Assembly (NCBI GenBank): GCA_003151825.1 | Contig: PLYO01000044.1 | Location: 31,016-75,176 of the forward strand | DNA: 44,161 bases | Source: Ignavibacteriota bacterium | GTDB taxonomy: Bacteria; Bacteroidota; Ignavibacteria; Palsa-1295 | Direction: 5' to 3' | Shown: positions 16,215 through 23,530 of the stretch, one piece after another | How positions within the stretch are numbered: position 1 is the stretch's first letter | How the letters are laid out: each line of letters begins with the position of its first letter | Position numbers and translations under genes: made by a program | The notes under the pieces: model-generated | Seen by the model: the letters and a program-made list of their open reading frames with translations, nothing else | What the model was told of the DNA's origin: nothing | Databases searched by the model: none

Positions 16215-17617
16215 GCATCCGCATCACATCCGTCGAACCCGGAACGATTGCCGACGAGCTTGGCATTCGCGCGGGCGATGAACTACTCACCATGAATGGC
16301 GAGCCGATCCACGACGAGCTGGATTTTAAGTTCCACACGCCAGGCGAGACCCTTGAAATTGAGCTATATCTCAGCGGCGCTCACACGATTCTCGAAATTG
16401 AGAAAGATCACGACGACGAGCTTGGTTTCACCGTCCAACCCATGAAGATGACGGCCTGTGGTAACGATTGTGTGTTTTGCTTCGTCGATCAAAACCCCCA
16501 AGGATTACGCAAGGCGCTATATTTCCGTGATGGCGATTACCGCTTCAGCCATCTCTACGGGAATTTTAATACGATGACGAACGTCGGGCCGCATGGGTTG
16601 GAACGCATCGTGCGGCAACGATTGATGCCGCAATACGTCAGCGTACACTCGACCGATCTCGAAGTTCGCACCAAGCTGATGCGCCTTCGAAAGGACGACC
16701 ACATTCTCGACAAGCTCCGCTATCTCGCCGAGAACGACATTTGGATGCACACGCAGATCGTCCTCTGCCCCGGCATCAACGATGGCGCAAGTCTTGCAAA
16801 AACCATTGAGGATATTTACGCGCTTGGGCCGGCGGTGCAAACAATGGCTATCGTTCCTGTTGGGTTAACAAGCCATCGCGGTACGCTCACTGAGCTAAAG
16901 CAAGTCGATAAAGCCTACGCCAGGAAAATGATCGAATATATTTTCGATCTGCAAAAGAAATTCAGGAAAGAGCGGGGCATGAACTGGCTCTATCTTTCGG
17001 ACGAGTGGTTCCTCGTCGCGGAAATGGAAACGCCGCCGGAAGAATGGTACGATGGCTTCCCGCAGCTTGAAAACGGAGTGGGAATGGTACGCGATTTTAT
17101 CGAAGAGACGAGAAGGGAAGTAGGAACGCTGAAAAAGGCGCATTTTCTTGCCGAATCTCGTCGGCTAACTCTTGCAACGGCAACGCTTCCAAGCGGATTT
17201 ATGCGAAGAGACATTGTTCCGCTGCTCGAAAGCATTCCCAATCTTGATGTTGATCTGGAAGTCGTCGTAAATAAATTATACGGCCCCGATGTGACTGTTA
17301 CGGGACTTCTTTCCGGCCAATGCTTCGAAAACCATTTCAAAAACAGCCCCTCCTTTTCAAGTTCATCTCAAAACACCCCCTCCTTTTCAAGGAGGGGGCA
17401 GGGGGTGGTTTCCGATCTGCTTTTGCTTCCGCCGAACGTGCTCAACGAAGACGATGTGTTCCTCGACGACGAAACCCCGCTCGGCCTAAAACGCAAGCTG
17501 AACGACCGACCCATGGCTATCTTTCACGGCTCGTGGGAAGAAGTGCTGCATTATCTCGACCACCCCGAAGCCAAAATGTTCGATGCGAAGAAGATGAAGC
17601 TGCCGGTGATGAATTAA
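16211..17617 (+). CDS. DUF512 family PDZ/radical-SAM-like protein
   Basis: 468 residues. An N-terminal PDZ-like segment (ITSVEPGTIADELGIRAGDE) is followed by a CX3CX2C cluster (Cys83, Cys87, Cys90; ACGNDCVFCFVDQ) and the conserved DUF512 core (YGNFNTMTNV, YVSVHSTDLEVRTKLMR, NDGASLAKTIEDI, LYLSDEWFLVAE). This family of putative radical-SAM/Fe-S proteins is widespread but biochemically undefined. About 27 residues (NSPSFSSSSQNTPSFSRRG and onward) encoded by a pyrimidine-rich palindrome interrupt the C-terminal part just before the conserved SDLLLLPPNVLNEDDVFLDD. The last 60 bases of the gene (17558-17617) are duplicated at 18351-18410, beyond higBA. Confidence 0.88.
   Translation: MSIRITSVEPGTIADELGIRAGDELLTMNGEPIHDELDFKFHTPGETLEIELYLSGAHTILEIEKDHDDELGFTVQPMKMTACGNDCVFCFVDQNPQGLRKALYFRDGDYRFSHLYGNFNTMTNVGPHGLERIVRQRLMPQYVSVHSTDLEVRTKLMRLRKDDHILDKLRYLAENDIWMHTQIVLCPGINDGASLAKTIEDIYALGPAVQTMAIVPVGLTSHRGTLTELKQVDKAYARKMIEYIFDLQKKFRKERGMNWLYLSDEWFLVAEMETPPEEWYDGFPQLENGVGMVRDFIEETRREVGTLKKAHFLAESRRLTLATATLPSGFMRRDIVPLLESIPNLDVDLEVVVNKLYGPDVTVTGLLSGQCFENHFKNSPSFSSSSQNTPSFSRRGQGVVSDLLLLPPNVLNEDDVFLDDETPLGLKRKLNDRPMAIFHGSWEEVLHYLDHPEAKMFDAKKMKLPVMN
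17342..17410. repeat. C-rich/G-rich palindromic element inside the DUF512 gene
   Basis: Core hairpin CCCCCTCCTT / AAGGAGGGGG (about 17376-17397) is preceded by a half copy (CCCCTCCTTTTCAAG) and followed by CAGGGGGTGG. The same family occurs at 34929-34970 and 43432-43466, and a related longer hairpin at 43706-43784. Confidence 0.85.
17558..17617 (+). repeat. Direct repeat, left copy: 3' end of DUF512 gene
   Basis: The last 60 bases of the intact gene, encoding DHPEAKMFDAKKMKLPVMN and the stop. It matches 18351-18410 at 55 of 60 positions. The two copies bracket higBA. Confidence 0.95.
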
Positions 17618-17632
17618 TGGGCAAACAACTAA

Positions 17633-17651
17633 TGTTACCGTATTGGTAACA
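17633..17651. promoter_or_regulatory. Probable higBA operator
   Basis: Perfect inverted repeat TGTTACC / GGTAACA with a 5-base spacer, 36 bases before the higB start codon. Short palindromes at this position are typical autorepression sites of HigA-type antitoxins. It lies inside the repeat-bounded unit, so the TA operon carries its own control region. Confidence 0.6.
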
Positions 17652-17686
17652 AATCCTCTGTTGCGGGTGTTATAGTTGAATAGATA

Positions 17687-18019
17687 ATGCGGATTATTTC
17701 AAAACGGACGCTCAAGCTCTTTTGGAAACAGCATCCGTCAGCGGAGCAGCCGTTGAAATCGTGGTTCGACGAGGCAATGAAAGCATCTTGGAATTCACCC
17801 AATGAATTGAAGCTCCAATTTGGAAACGCTTCGATTATTTCAGACAAGCGGGTCGTGTTCAACATTCATGGCAACACCTTTCGGTTAGTCGTGGATATTG
17901 AATTTAGACTCCAAATTATTTTTATCGTATGGGTGGGAACTCATCAGGAATACGATAAACTTGACGTGAGGGAGATACACTATGTTAAGACCGATTCGAA
18001 ACGAAAAACAATACGATAA
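17687..18019 (+). CDS. higB: HigB-type mRNA interferase toxin
   Basis: 110 residues, matching the HigB_toxin family (RelE-like, ribosome-dependent mRNA cleavage): MRIISKRTLKLFWKQHPSAE start, SWFDEAMKASW, and the core RVVFNIHGNTFRLVV and FIVWVGTHQEYDKLD. The toxin-first order and 38-base overlap with the antitoxin gene are characteristic of higBA. It lies in a 0.8-kb unit bounded by copies of the DUF512 3' end. Confidence 0.92.
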   Translation: MRIISKRTLKLFWKQHPSAEQPLKSWFDEAMKASWNSPNELKLQFGNASIISDKRVVFNIHGNTFRLVVDIEFRLQIIFIVWVGTHQEYDKLDVREIHYVKTDSKRKTIR

Positions 18020-18341
18020 GGCGCTGGCAACGGCTTACCGGCTGATGCAGACCAAACTTCGCGCAGGCTCACCAGAAGCGGATGAACTCGATGTGCTCGC
18101 TATGCTTATCGAGCGGTATGAAGCGGAGCGCTATCCGATCACGCCGCCGCATCCCATCGATGCGATTAAATTCCGGATGGATCAATTAGGCCTGAAGCCA
18201 TCCGATCTCGGACGTGTGCTCGGTTACCGAAGCCGTGCATCCGAAATTATGCGCGGAAAACGAAAGCTAACACTCGACATGATCCGCACACTTCACGAAA
18301 AGCTCAATATCCCGGTCGAAAGTTTAGTGGCGAGGTATTGA
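17982..18341 (+). CDS. higA: HigA-type antitoxin
   Basis: 119 residues. The N-terminal region (MLRPIRNEKQYDKALATAYR) contacts HigB in this family; the C-terminal HTH (about residues 60-117; MDQLGLKPSDLGRVLGYRSR, then EIMRGKRKLTLDMIRTLHE) is of the XRE type and would bind the palindrome at 17633-17651. Its start lies within higB, in a different frame, implying coupled translation. Confidence 0.92.
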   Translation: MLRPIRNEKQYDKALATAYRLMQTKLRAGSPEADELDVLAMLIERYEAERYPITPPHPIDAIKFRMDQLGLKPSDLGRVLGYRSRASEIMRGKRKLTLDMIRTLHEKLNIPVESLVARY

Positions 18342-18350
18342 TACTGCGAA

Positions 18351-18410
18351 GACCACCCGGAAGCCGAGATGTTCGATGCGAAGAAGATGAAGCTGCCAGT
18401 GATGAATTAG
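18351..18410 (+). repeat. Direct repeat, right copy: orphan 3' end of DUF512 gene
   Basis: Sixty bases that match 17558-17617 at 55 positions and would encode DHPEAEMFDAKKMKLPVMN plus stop. They begin 10 bases after the higA stop codon. No promoter or start codon precedes them, so this is a gene-end remnant. Confidence 0.95.
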
Positions 18411-18446
18411 GGCTTCTTTTTCGAGGGAGATTGGTTCTCGTTTAAT

Positions 18447-20522
18447 ATGAGATCGCGTCTACTTCTCGGATTAATCGTAATGACCATGCTGCCAGGGGTT
18501 AACTTTGCTCAAAATCTTCAATGGCAACCGACAAATGGCCCGTGCGGAGGGTCTGTCTCCGGTTTTGTGATGAAAGACAGTATAGTCCTCGCTTGGGCAG
18601 AGACAGGGACGTATCGCTCAACCAATAATGGTGATTCGTGGCAAGTAGTCGCTGCGCCTATTGGCCCTTTTGTAGTTGGAGACTCTATGATTTTTGGTCT
18701 CGGTAACGGCGGAGGGATATACCGCTCAGGAGATGATGGAATGACGTGGAAGGCTGTCGCCACTGGATCGTTTAGCTGCGTGGCCGCTAACGGTTCAATG
18801 GTTATTGCCCAAGGTGATGAAATAATTCGCTCCACAAATAGCGGAGATTCCTGGAATACTATTTCAGCCAGCACTTTAGCTGGTGTGTATGTGCAAGCGA
18901 TTGTAATCACTGAGACGAGCATCATTGCGGGAACCGCCGCGGGGATCTACCGATCGACGGATACCGGAAATACTTGGACGGAGGTTCCTGGGATTACAAA
19001 GGATTCGGGCATCCAAGCAATGGTTCAATCTTCATCGGCAATCTATGCTGCCGGAGGCGCAGAAGCTCAGAACAACTATACCCTATCGCAATATATTTTT
19101 GTCTCAACTGATGATGGCCTGACGTGGACTTATTCCACCCCGATTGAATCTTATCCTGGTATTTCTTCATTAATGACAACCGATTCAACGCTTTATGTTA
19201 TTGATGTAATGGAGACGTTATACATGTCCAGCGATCATGGGAAATCGTGGATAGACATTCAACCGGCTTTCTCATATGGAGATATTTTGGGTGTTTACGC
19301 AAATGGTCAAACTATATTTCTTGCTACTGGATCGGGTGGCACAGTGCGCTCGACGGATGGTGGAGCATCCTGGTTGATGCGGAATATTGGAATTTATGTT
19401 TATGGGGCAATCACTCTTTCTGCGGTTGCAGATACGATCTTTGTTCCTACTAATGCATCTGGAATATTTCGCACGCAAGATGAAGGAAATTCATGGACGG
19501 CGCTGAGCGGGGTTTCTGATCATTATGACCAACGGCTGGTGAGCTCTTCTTCTGGTCTGTATTTGGCGGCACAGGATGTGTCTGGTCCTCATCTATTCCG
19601 ATCGACAGATGATGGGAACTCATGGAATATGACAAACATCGATTTTGGATTTGGCCAGGAGGTGCTTGCGCTGGCTGCTGTTGGGGATACAATTTACGCA
19701 GGGTGCGATCTACCTCAAATTTCTACGGATGCTGGAAACACATGGTCATATTGCAGTGGACTTCCTGGAAATTTTAGTTATGCCGCGTGTCTCCAAATGG
19801 GCGCTGGCGTGGTTTATGCTACTGGGCCTGAAGGTTTCTATCGATCTTTCGATCAAGGATCGACGTGGACTCCTATTGGCACGGGAGCCGTGGCTGGAGC
19901 TTTCGCGATTTATGCGGAGGGATCAACTGTATATGCCGTCGTCAATCAGCTCCACATAAGCGGGACTCTTTTCCGTTCGGTTGATTATGGAGAGAACTGG
20001 CAACAATTTACCACAATCCCGACACCAATCGGCTCCATTATTGTGGAAGGTAAGACTTTTATCGTTACTACGCCATCAGGTGTATTTATATCGTCAGATG
20101 AGGGGATTAGTTGGAGCGCGCAAAACTATGGTCTGACAGACAGCACAGAAGTCGGTTCGTTGGTGATTGCGGATTCCAAAATTTATGCTCCGACAGCAAA
20201 TCGGGGAGTTTTTGTTGCAAATTTCTCGAACTCTTTAGTAGGAATTGCAGCGCCTTACCAAGGGAGAGACGTAGCAATAGCTCCCAATCCTTTTTCGTCT
20301 TTTTCCACTATTCATTATAGTTTACCCTTAGATGGTTCCATTTCTATCACAATCATCGATCCCCTCGGACGCGTCGTAGCAAAACCGCTCGATGAAGAGT
20401 TCCAAGAAGCCGGCCAGCACGAAATTCAACTCGATGCCAGCAAGCTTGCTGCGGGAATTTATTTGTGCCGCCTGAATGCGGGTGGTATCGAGCAGGAAAC
20501 GAAATTCGTTGTGGAGCGATAA
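18447..20522 (+). CDS. Secreted beta-propeller protein with T9SS sorting domain
   Basis: 691 residues. Signal peptide MRSRLLLGLIVMTMLPGVNFAQ, then about ten BNR/sortilin-like blades from about residue 25 to 590 (repeated 'STNNGDSWQVV', 'STDTGNTWTEV', 'SSDHGKSWIDI', 'STDGGASWLM'). The C-terminal approximately 80 residues are a T9SS type A sorting domain (IAPNPFSSFSTIHYSLP, IIDPLGRVV, KLAAGIYLCRL, KFVVER). It should be exported across the outer membrane and attached to or released from the surface. Its stop codon is followed directly by an orphan xth 3' end on the other strand. Confidence 0.88.
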   Translation: MRSRLLLGLIVMTMLPGVNFAQNLQWQPTNGPCGGSVSGFVMKDSIVLAWAETGTYRSTNNGDSWQVVAAPIGPFVVGDSMIFGLGNGGGIYRSGDDGMTWKAVATGSFSCVAANGSMVIAQGDEIIRSTNSGDSWNTISASTLAGVYVQAIVITETSIIAGTAAGIYRSTDTGNTWTEVPGITKDSGIQAMVQSSSAIYAAGGAEAQNNYTLSQYIFVSTDDGLTWTYSTPIESYPGISSLMTTDSTLYVIDVMETLYMSSDHGKSWIDIQPAFSYGDILGVYANGQTIFLATGSGGTVRSTDGGASWLMRNIGIYVYGAITLSAVADTIFVPTNASGIFRTQDEGNSWTALSGVSDHYDQRLVSSSSGLYLAAQDVSGPHLFRSTDDGNSWNMTNIDFGFGQEVLALAAVGDTIYAGCDLPQISTDAGNTWSYCSGLPGNFSYAACLQMGAGVVYATGPEGFYRSFDQGSTWTPIGTGAVAGAFAIYAEGSTVYAVVNQLHISGTLFRSVDYGENWQQFTTIPTPIGSIIVEGKTFIVTTPSGVFISSDEGISWSAQNYGLTDSTEVGSLVIADSKIYAPTANRGVFVANFSNSLVGIAAPYQGRDVAIAPNPFSSFSTIHYSLPLDGSISITIIDPLGRVVAKPLDEEFQEAGQHEIQLDASKLAAGIYLCRLNAGGIEQETKFVVER

Positions 20523-20523
20523 A

Positions 20524-20580
20524 TTACGCCAGCACCAGCTCGATCGGGCAGTGATCGCTGCCCATGATGTCGGGATAGAT
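20524..20580 (-). pseudogene. Orphan 3' end of exonuclease III gene (remnant 2)
   Basis: On the minus strand this encodes IYPDIMGSDHCPIELVLA plus stop. It matches the 3' end of the intact xth gene (22130-22186) at 51 of 57 bases, in the same orientation. It sits 12 bases beyond the stop of the PIN toxin gene. The differences look allele-like rather than random decay. Confidence 0.9.
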
Positions 20581-20592
20581 TGTGGCAGGTAA

Positions 20593-21042
20593 CTATTCTC
20601 CAGCAAGTCTTATTGCTTGCTGTTTCACACTGCCGTTAATGTAAAAACCGTTCTGCTCTAATTCGCCGATAGTTTGCGTGAGGGATTGGATGAGGCGCTC
20701 GCGTTTTGCGAGGAGAAGAATTCCAACGGTCCCGACGGGATGAAGTCCCATTCCTTCCGCGACCGTTCGCGCTTTCTTATCATCGAGAATGATGGCTGCG
20801 GTTAATTCCATTGCCAAGGCGATGGCTTCCGATTCTCCTGCGCCCAACAATAATCCGAGGGATCGTACAAGATCGTTATCCGATGGCGCGACGACTTCGG
20901 TGAATGGGACGCGGCCTCCATATTCTCGTTCGACGGCTGGAGGAATAATGATTTTTGAATAAAGCTTGGAAAGAATGTCTAACTTGCCAATATTACTCAA
21001 TCCAATCAGGCAAGAGGCATCGCTTACTATTGCGGGTTCCAT
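20593..21042 (-). CDS. PIN-domain toxin, DUF3368 family
   Basis: 149 residues. PIN-fold ribonuclease: IVSDASCLIGLSNIGKLDIL (first acidic residue), GAGESEAIALAMEL (the conserved Glu) and AIILDDKKARTVAEGMGL (third and fourth acidic positions), then GTVGILLLAKRERL. The DUF3368 subgroup is usually paired with UPF0175 proteins, as here. It overlaps the antitoxin gene by 16 bases. It would act as a toxin by cleaving RNA; the target is unknown. Confidence 0.88.
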   Translation of the reverse strand: MEPAIVSDASCLIGLSNIGKLDILSKLYSKIIIPPAVEREYGGRVPFTEVVAPSDNDLVRSLGLLLGAGESEAIALAMELTAAIILDDKKARTVAEGMGLHPVGTVGILLLAKRERLIQSLTQTIGELEQNGFYINGSVKQQAIRLAGE

Positions 21043-21263
21043 GCTCCTAACTCTTTTTCAAGTTCCGATGCCGGATAATTCACGACCGGTATTTTATTTT
21101 TACGAAGCACTTCAAGAAATGCCCGATAGGAATAACCGGAGAGTTCCGCAGCCTGACCCAGCGAGAGCTTATTCGTTTCGAATAATTTAACCGCCAAGAG
21201 CAGCTCGGCGTCTGCTTCGGAGATAGATACCGGTACTCGTAATGTTACTGACGATGTTTGCAT
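21027..21263 (-). CDS. UPF0175 family antitoxin
   Basis: 78 residues, matching UPF0175: VPVSISEADAELLLAVKLFE, then KLSLGQAAELSGYSYRAFLE (ribbon/HTH-like) and LRKNKIPVVNY. It precedes and overlaps the PIN toxin, the expected antitoxin-first order. It is flanked on both sides by orphan xth 3' ends. Confidence 0.88.
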   Translation of the reverse strand: MQTSSVTLRVPVSISEADAELLLAVKLFETNKLSLGQAAELSGYSYRAFLEVLRKNKIPVVNYPASELEKELGAWNPQ

Positions 21264-21291
21264 AATTCATAAACACCACGGACGAACTATA

Positions 21292-21390
21292 CGGTTCAGA
21301 CAATAACCAGCTCCATCGGGCAGTGATCGCTGCCCATGATGTCGGGATAGATCGCGGCATTGCGGTGGAGCGGGGCATCAGGCCTTCGGT
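21292..21390 (-). pseudogene. Orphan 3' end of exonuclease III gene (remnant 1)
   Basis: About 99 bases corresponding to 22126-22222 of the intact xth, including bases beyond the stop codon. On the minus strand it encodes NAAIYPDIMGSDHCPMELVIV plus stop, after a 2-base insertion that shifts the upstream frame. The last 57 bases match the intact gene at 50 positions. Its left boundary (in + coordinates, 21390) coincides with the stop codon of the MazF-type toxin. Confidence 0.9.
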
Positions 21391-21737
21391 TATTTCATTC
21401 CCAATTGAAAGCTCAGAGCTTCTAAAATTTCGAACTGAACTGTATCTTCGGGGATGCTTCCGAGATGTTTGATGAGCCGCTTCTTATCGAGGGTACGAAT
21501 TTGCTGACACAGAACGATAGACTCACGGTCTAATCCCGCTGTGCCAGCTTTCAATAATACTTCATTCGGATAAACGAAGCGGTTTTCCTTCCGCGAAGTT
21601 ATTGGGAGCACATTGAGAATCGAAAGAGACTGATTAATTTTCTCTTCGCTGATTACGAGGACTGGGCGAGTCTTGCCTTGCTCAGAACCAACGACAGGAT
21701 CAAGATTAGCCAGAAAGACATGCCAGCGGTAATCCAT
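21390..21737 (-). CDS. MazF/PemK-type endoribonuclease toxin
   Basis: 115 residues from the ATG at 21737, chosen because it lies one base after the antitoxin stop and opens the family pattern (WHVFLANLDPVVGSEQGKTRPVLVIS). Further MazF features are NVLPITSRKENRFVYPNEV, LDRESIVLCQQIRTLDKKRL and a short C-terminal helix. It cleaves RNA at short sequence motifs in characterised relatives. Antitoxin and toxin make one operon directly downstream of xth. Confidence 0.88.
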   Translation of the reverse strand: MDYRWHVFLANLDPVVGSEQGKTRPVLVISEEKINQSLSILNVLPITSRKENRFVYPNEVLLKAGTAGLDRESIVLCQQIRTLDKKRLIKHLGSIPEDTVQFEILEALSFQLGMK

Positions 21738-21738
21738 A

Positions 21739-21972
21739 TCAGATGTGTTCGGAATCCACACCCGCAAAATCACGCGCGATTTCATCCATATCGCTCAAGT
21801 AAAGAGGGTCATTCGCTGCACGAGCAATCAGGGCTAATTTTGCAGCATCGTTCGCGGAATTTTTTTTTGAAATGACAAAAACTTCCACCTCTTCGCCTTT
21901 TGGCACTTTCGGCACCTTAAGGTGAAGAATATGATCGGGAGGAATCGTCATGATTTGGTGCATTTCGAGCAT
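21739..21972 (-). CDS. Probable antitoxin of the MazF-type pair
   Basis: 77 residues (or 70 from an internal ATG at 21951). Position, size and the single-base gap to the toxin gene support the antitoxin role. The N-terminus (PPDHILHLKVPKVPKGEEVE) resembles a DNA-binding strand, and the acidic C-terminus (LSDMDEIARDFAGVDSE) resembles toxin-wrapping tails. No specific antitoxin family is recognised with certainty. Confidence 0.7.
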   Translation of the reverse strand: MLEMHQIMTIPPDHILHLKVPKVPKGEEVEVFVISKKNSANDAAKLALIARAANDPLYLSDMDEIARDFAGVDSEHI

Positions 21973-22024
21973 GTCGATATAACTTCAAATTGTAAGAGGC
22001 AGTTTCTCGTGTCTCATACCGAAA

Positions 22025-22082
22025 AGATTCTTCACTTCGCAAATCGTCGCTCCGCTCCGATTTGCTACGTTCAGAATGACAC
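22025..22082 (-). repeat. Dispersed repeat, family 'TCATTCTGAGCGAAG'
   Basis: On the minus strand it starts GTGTCATTCTGAACGTAGC and ends GAAGAATCT, with an internal imperfect palindrome around TCGGAGCGGAGCGACGA. Related copies lie at 26134-26194, 26503-26560, 42695-42751 and 42766-42822. This one lies singly between xth and the MazF-type operon. Confidence 0.8.
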
Positions 22083-22129
22083 GTAAGGTAATCAAAGTTT
22101 CCTATTCCCAAAATCCCATTAATCGCGGT

Positions 22130-22891
22130 TCAGACCAGCACTAACTCGATCGGGCAATGATCGCTGCCCATGATGTCGGGATAGATCGCTGCATTGCGGA
22201 CGCGGGGCATCAGGCCTTCGGTGACCATGTAAAAATCAATGCGCCAGCCGATGTTGCGCTCGCGGTTGTTGCGGAAATTATCCCAGTATGTGTACTGCTC
22301 AGGTTCCTGATTATAGACACGGAATGCGTCAATGTAACCCATGTCCGTGATCTTATCGAGCCACGCGCGTTCCTCCGGCAAAAATCCCGATTGCTTCGAC
22401 CATTCCGCCGGACGCGCAACATCGATCTCCTTATGCGCGGTATTGAAATCGCCACAGATGATTAGCTCGCGCCCATCGGAGCGAAGTTCCTGCCACTGTT
22501 CGAGCAAGTGATCGTAAAAATCGAGTTTGTAGCGCACGCGCTCCGGGCCGCGACCTCCATTTGGGAAGTAAACGTTGTAGAGAATGAAATCGCCATAATC
22601 GGCAGCGATAACACGGCCTTCGCAATCGAATCGCGTGGCGCAGGAGCCAGAAATGATCTGCTTGGGTTTTGGGCGTGTGTAGATGGCAACGCCGGAGTAA
22701 CCTTTTTTTTCCGCGCTTGCAAAATGGGAAGTGTATCCATCGACGTTCAGCAAGTCTTCACTCAATTGCTCCGGCATGGCCTTCGTTTCTTGCAGGCATA
22801 GCACATCGGGGCTTTCTCGTTTCAGATAATCGAGAAACCCCTTCTTTTGCGCGGCACGAATGCCGTTAACGTTCCAGCAGAGAATACGCAT
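22130..22891 (-). CDS. xth: Exodeoxyribonuclease III
   Basis: 253 residues, typical length. AP endonuclease and 3'-5' exonuclease of base-excision repair. Signature blocks are complete: MRILCWNVNGIRAA, VLCLQETKA (metal-binding Glu), YNVYFPNGGRG, IICGDFNTAHKEIDV (catalytic Asp/Asn), NIGWRIDFYMVTE and the terminal GSDHCPIELV (catalytic His). The ATG at 22891 overlaps the stop codon of the PEGA lipoprotein gene (TAATG). The gene is a hotspot: two orphan copies of its 3' end lie downstream (21292-21390, 20524-20580), each behind a TA operon, and a copy of its 5' end lies upstream at 24213-24245. Confidence 0.95.
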   Translation of the reverse strand: MRILCWNVNGIRAAQKKGFLDYLKRESPDVLCLQETKAMPEQLSEDLLNVDGYTSHFASAEKKGYSGVAIYTRPKPKQIISGSCATRFDCEGRVIAADYGDFILYNVYFPNGGRGPERVRYKLDFYDHLLEQWQELRSDGRELIICGDFNTAHKEIDVARPAEWSKQSGFLPEERAWLDKITDMGYIDAFRVYNQEPEQYTYWDNFRNNRERNIGWRIDFYMVTEGLMPRVRNAAIYPDIMGSDHCPIELVLV

Positions 22892-23400
22892 TAGATGAAA
22901 ATTACGAGACAAAGCACGAGAATGGCAACCGAAGCCAGCATTCCAAGAAGGATGCCGGGAGCAGCGGTATCTGGAATCACTCGTTCATCGATTCCATCGC
23001 CCTTCTCTAATGCTACAATCACTTCACCCGGCTTTACGGAATATACCGCGCCCGTGGCCAGATCGACCAACTCTCCTATAATTCCAAAGGGGAGTAAAGC
23101 GATATTTCCGAAGTACGATCCGACCGTACCGCTTGCCGTGGAAATGTGGACGGCCTTATACCCATCTTTTTTTACCTCGATGAGATGCTCTTCGCCGCGC
23201 GCGACGGAAAGTTGAACACGGCCAACCCCAGTAATTCCATCGATGGAAATAGCAGCATCGGATGGTGAAGAGATTACCGTTACATTCTGTCTGCCCACAC
23301 TATCATGTTGGCCATTAACGATCGTGGCGCATGAAGCGATGAGAACTAATAGGCTAAAAAATACGGCCGATACCGTGAAGGAAGCGAAGAGTCTTTTCAT
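22891..23400 (-). CDS. Small lipoprotein with PEGA-like domain
   Basis: 169 residues from the ATG at 23400, chosen for its signal peptide and lipobox (LVLIASC, Cys24); a longer reading from 23517 would translate a terminator. After CATIVNGQHDSV comes a PEGA-like strand region (NVTVISSPSDAAISIDG, EHLIEVKKDGYKAVHI), then a Gly-rich hydrophobic segment (SYFGNIALLPFGIIGELVD) and a C-terminal hydrophobic helix. Probably an envelope lipoprotein of unknown role. Its stop overlaps the xth start by one base. Confidence 0.8.
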   Translation of the reverse strand: MKRLFASFTVSAVFFSLLVLIASCATIVNGQHDSVGRQNVTVISSPSDAAISIDGITGVGRVQLSVARGEEHLIEVKKDGYKAVHISTASGTVGSYFGNIALLPFGIIGELVDLATGAVYSVKPGEVIVALEKGDGIDERVIPDTAAPGILLGMLASVAILVLCLVIFI

Positions 23401-23488
23401 GGTTACTTCGTGTGCGAAGAAATGTATTTTCGAAGAGATTTGCAAAAATTGCATGTCGCCTCTGTTCCGTGGGTGATGCGGAAAAATG

Positions 23489-23514
23489 AAAAGCCCGGAA
23501 AGACCGGGCTTTTT
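23489..23514 (-). terminator. Symmetric terminator between two lipoprotein genes
   Basis: Stem AGCCCGG / CCGGGCT with a 5-base loop and A/T runs on both sides, 17 bases downstream of the minus-strand gene ending at 23531. It separates that gene from the PEGA lipoprotein gene. Confidence 0.85.
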
Positions 23515-23530
23515 CACGAATTAATACGAC

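Noticed and set aside
21187..21378. Small minus-strand open frame reading MPRSTAMPRSIPTSW
   Set aside because: It is an out-of-frame reading of the orphan xth 3' end, not a gene.
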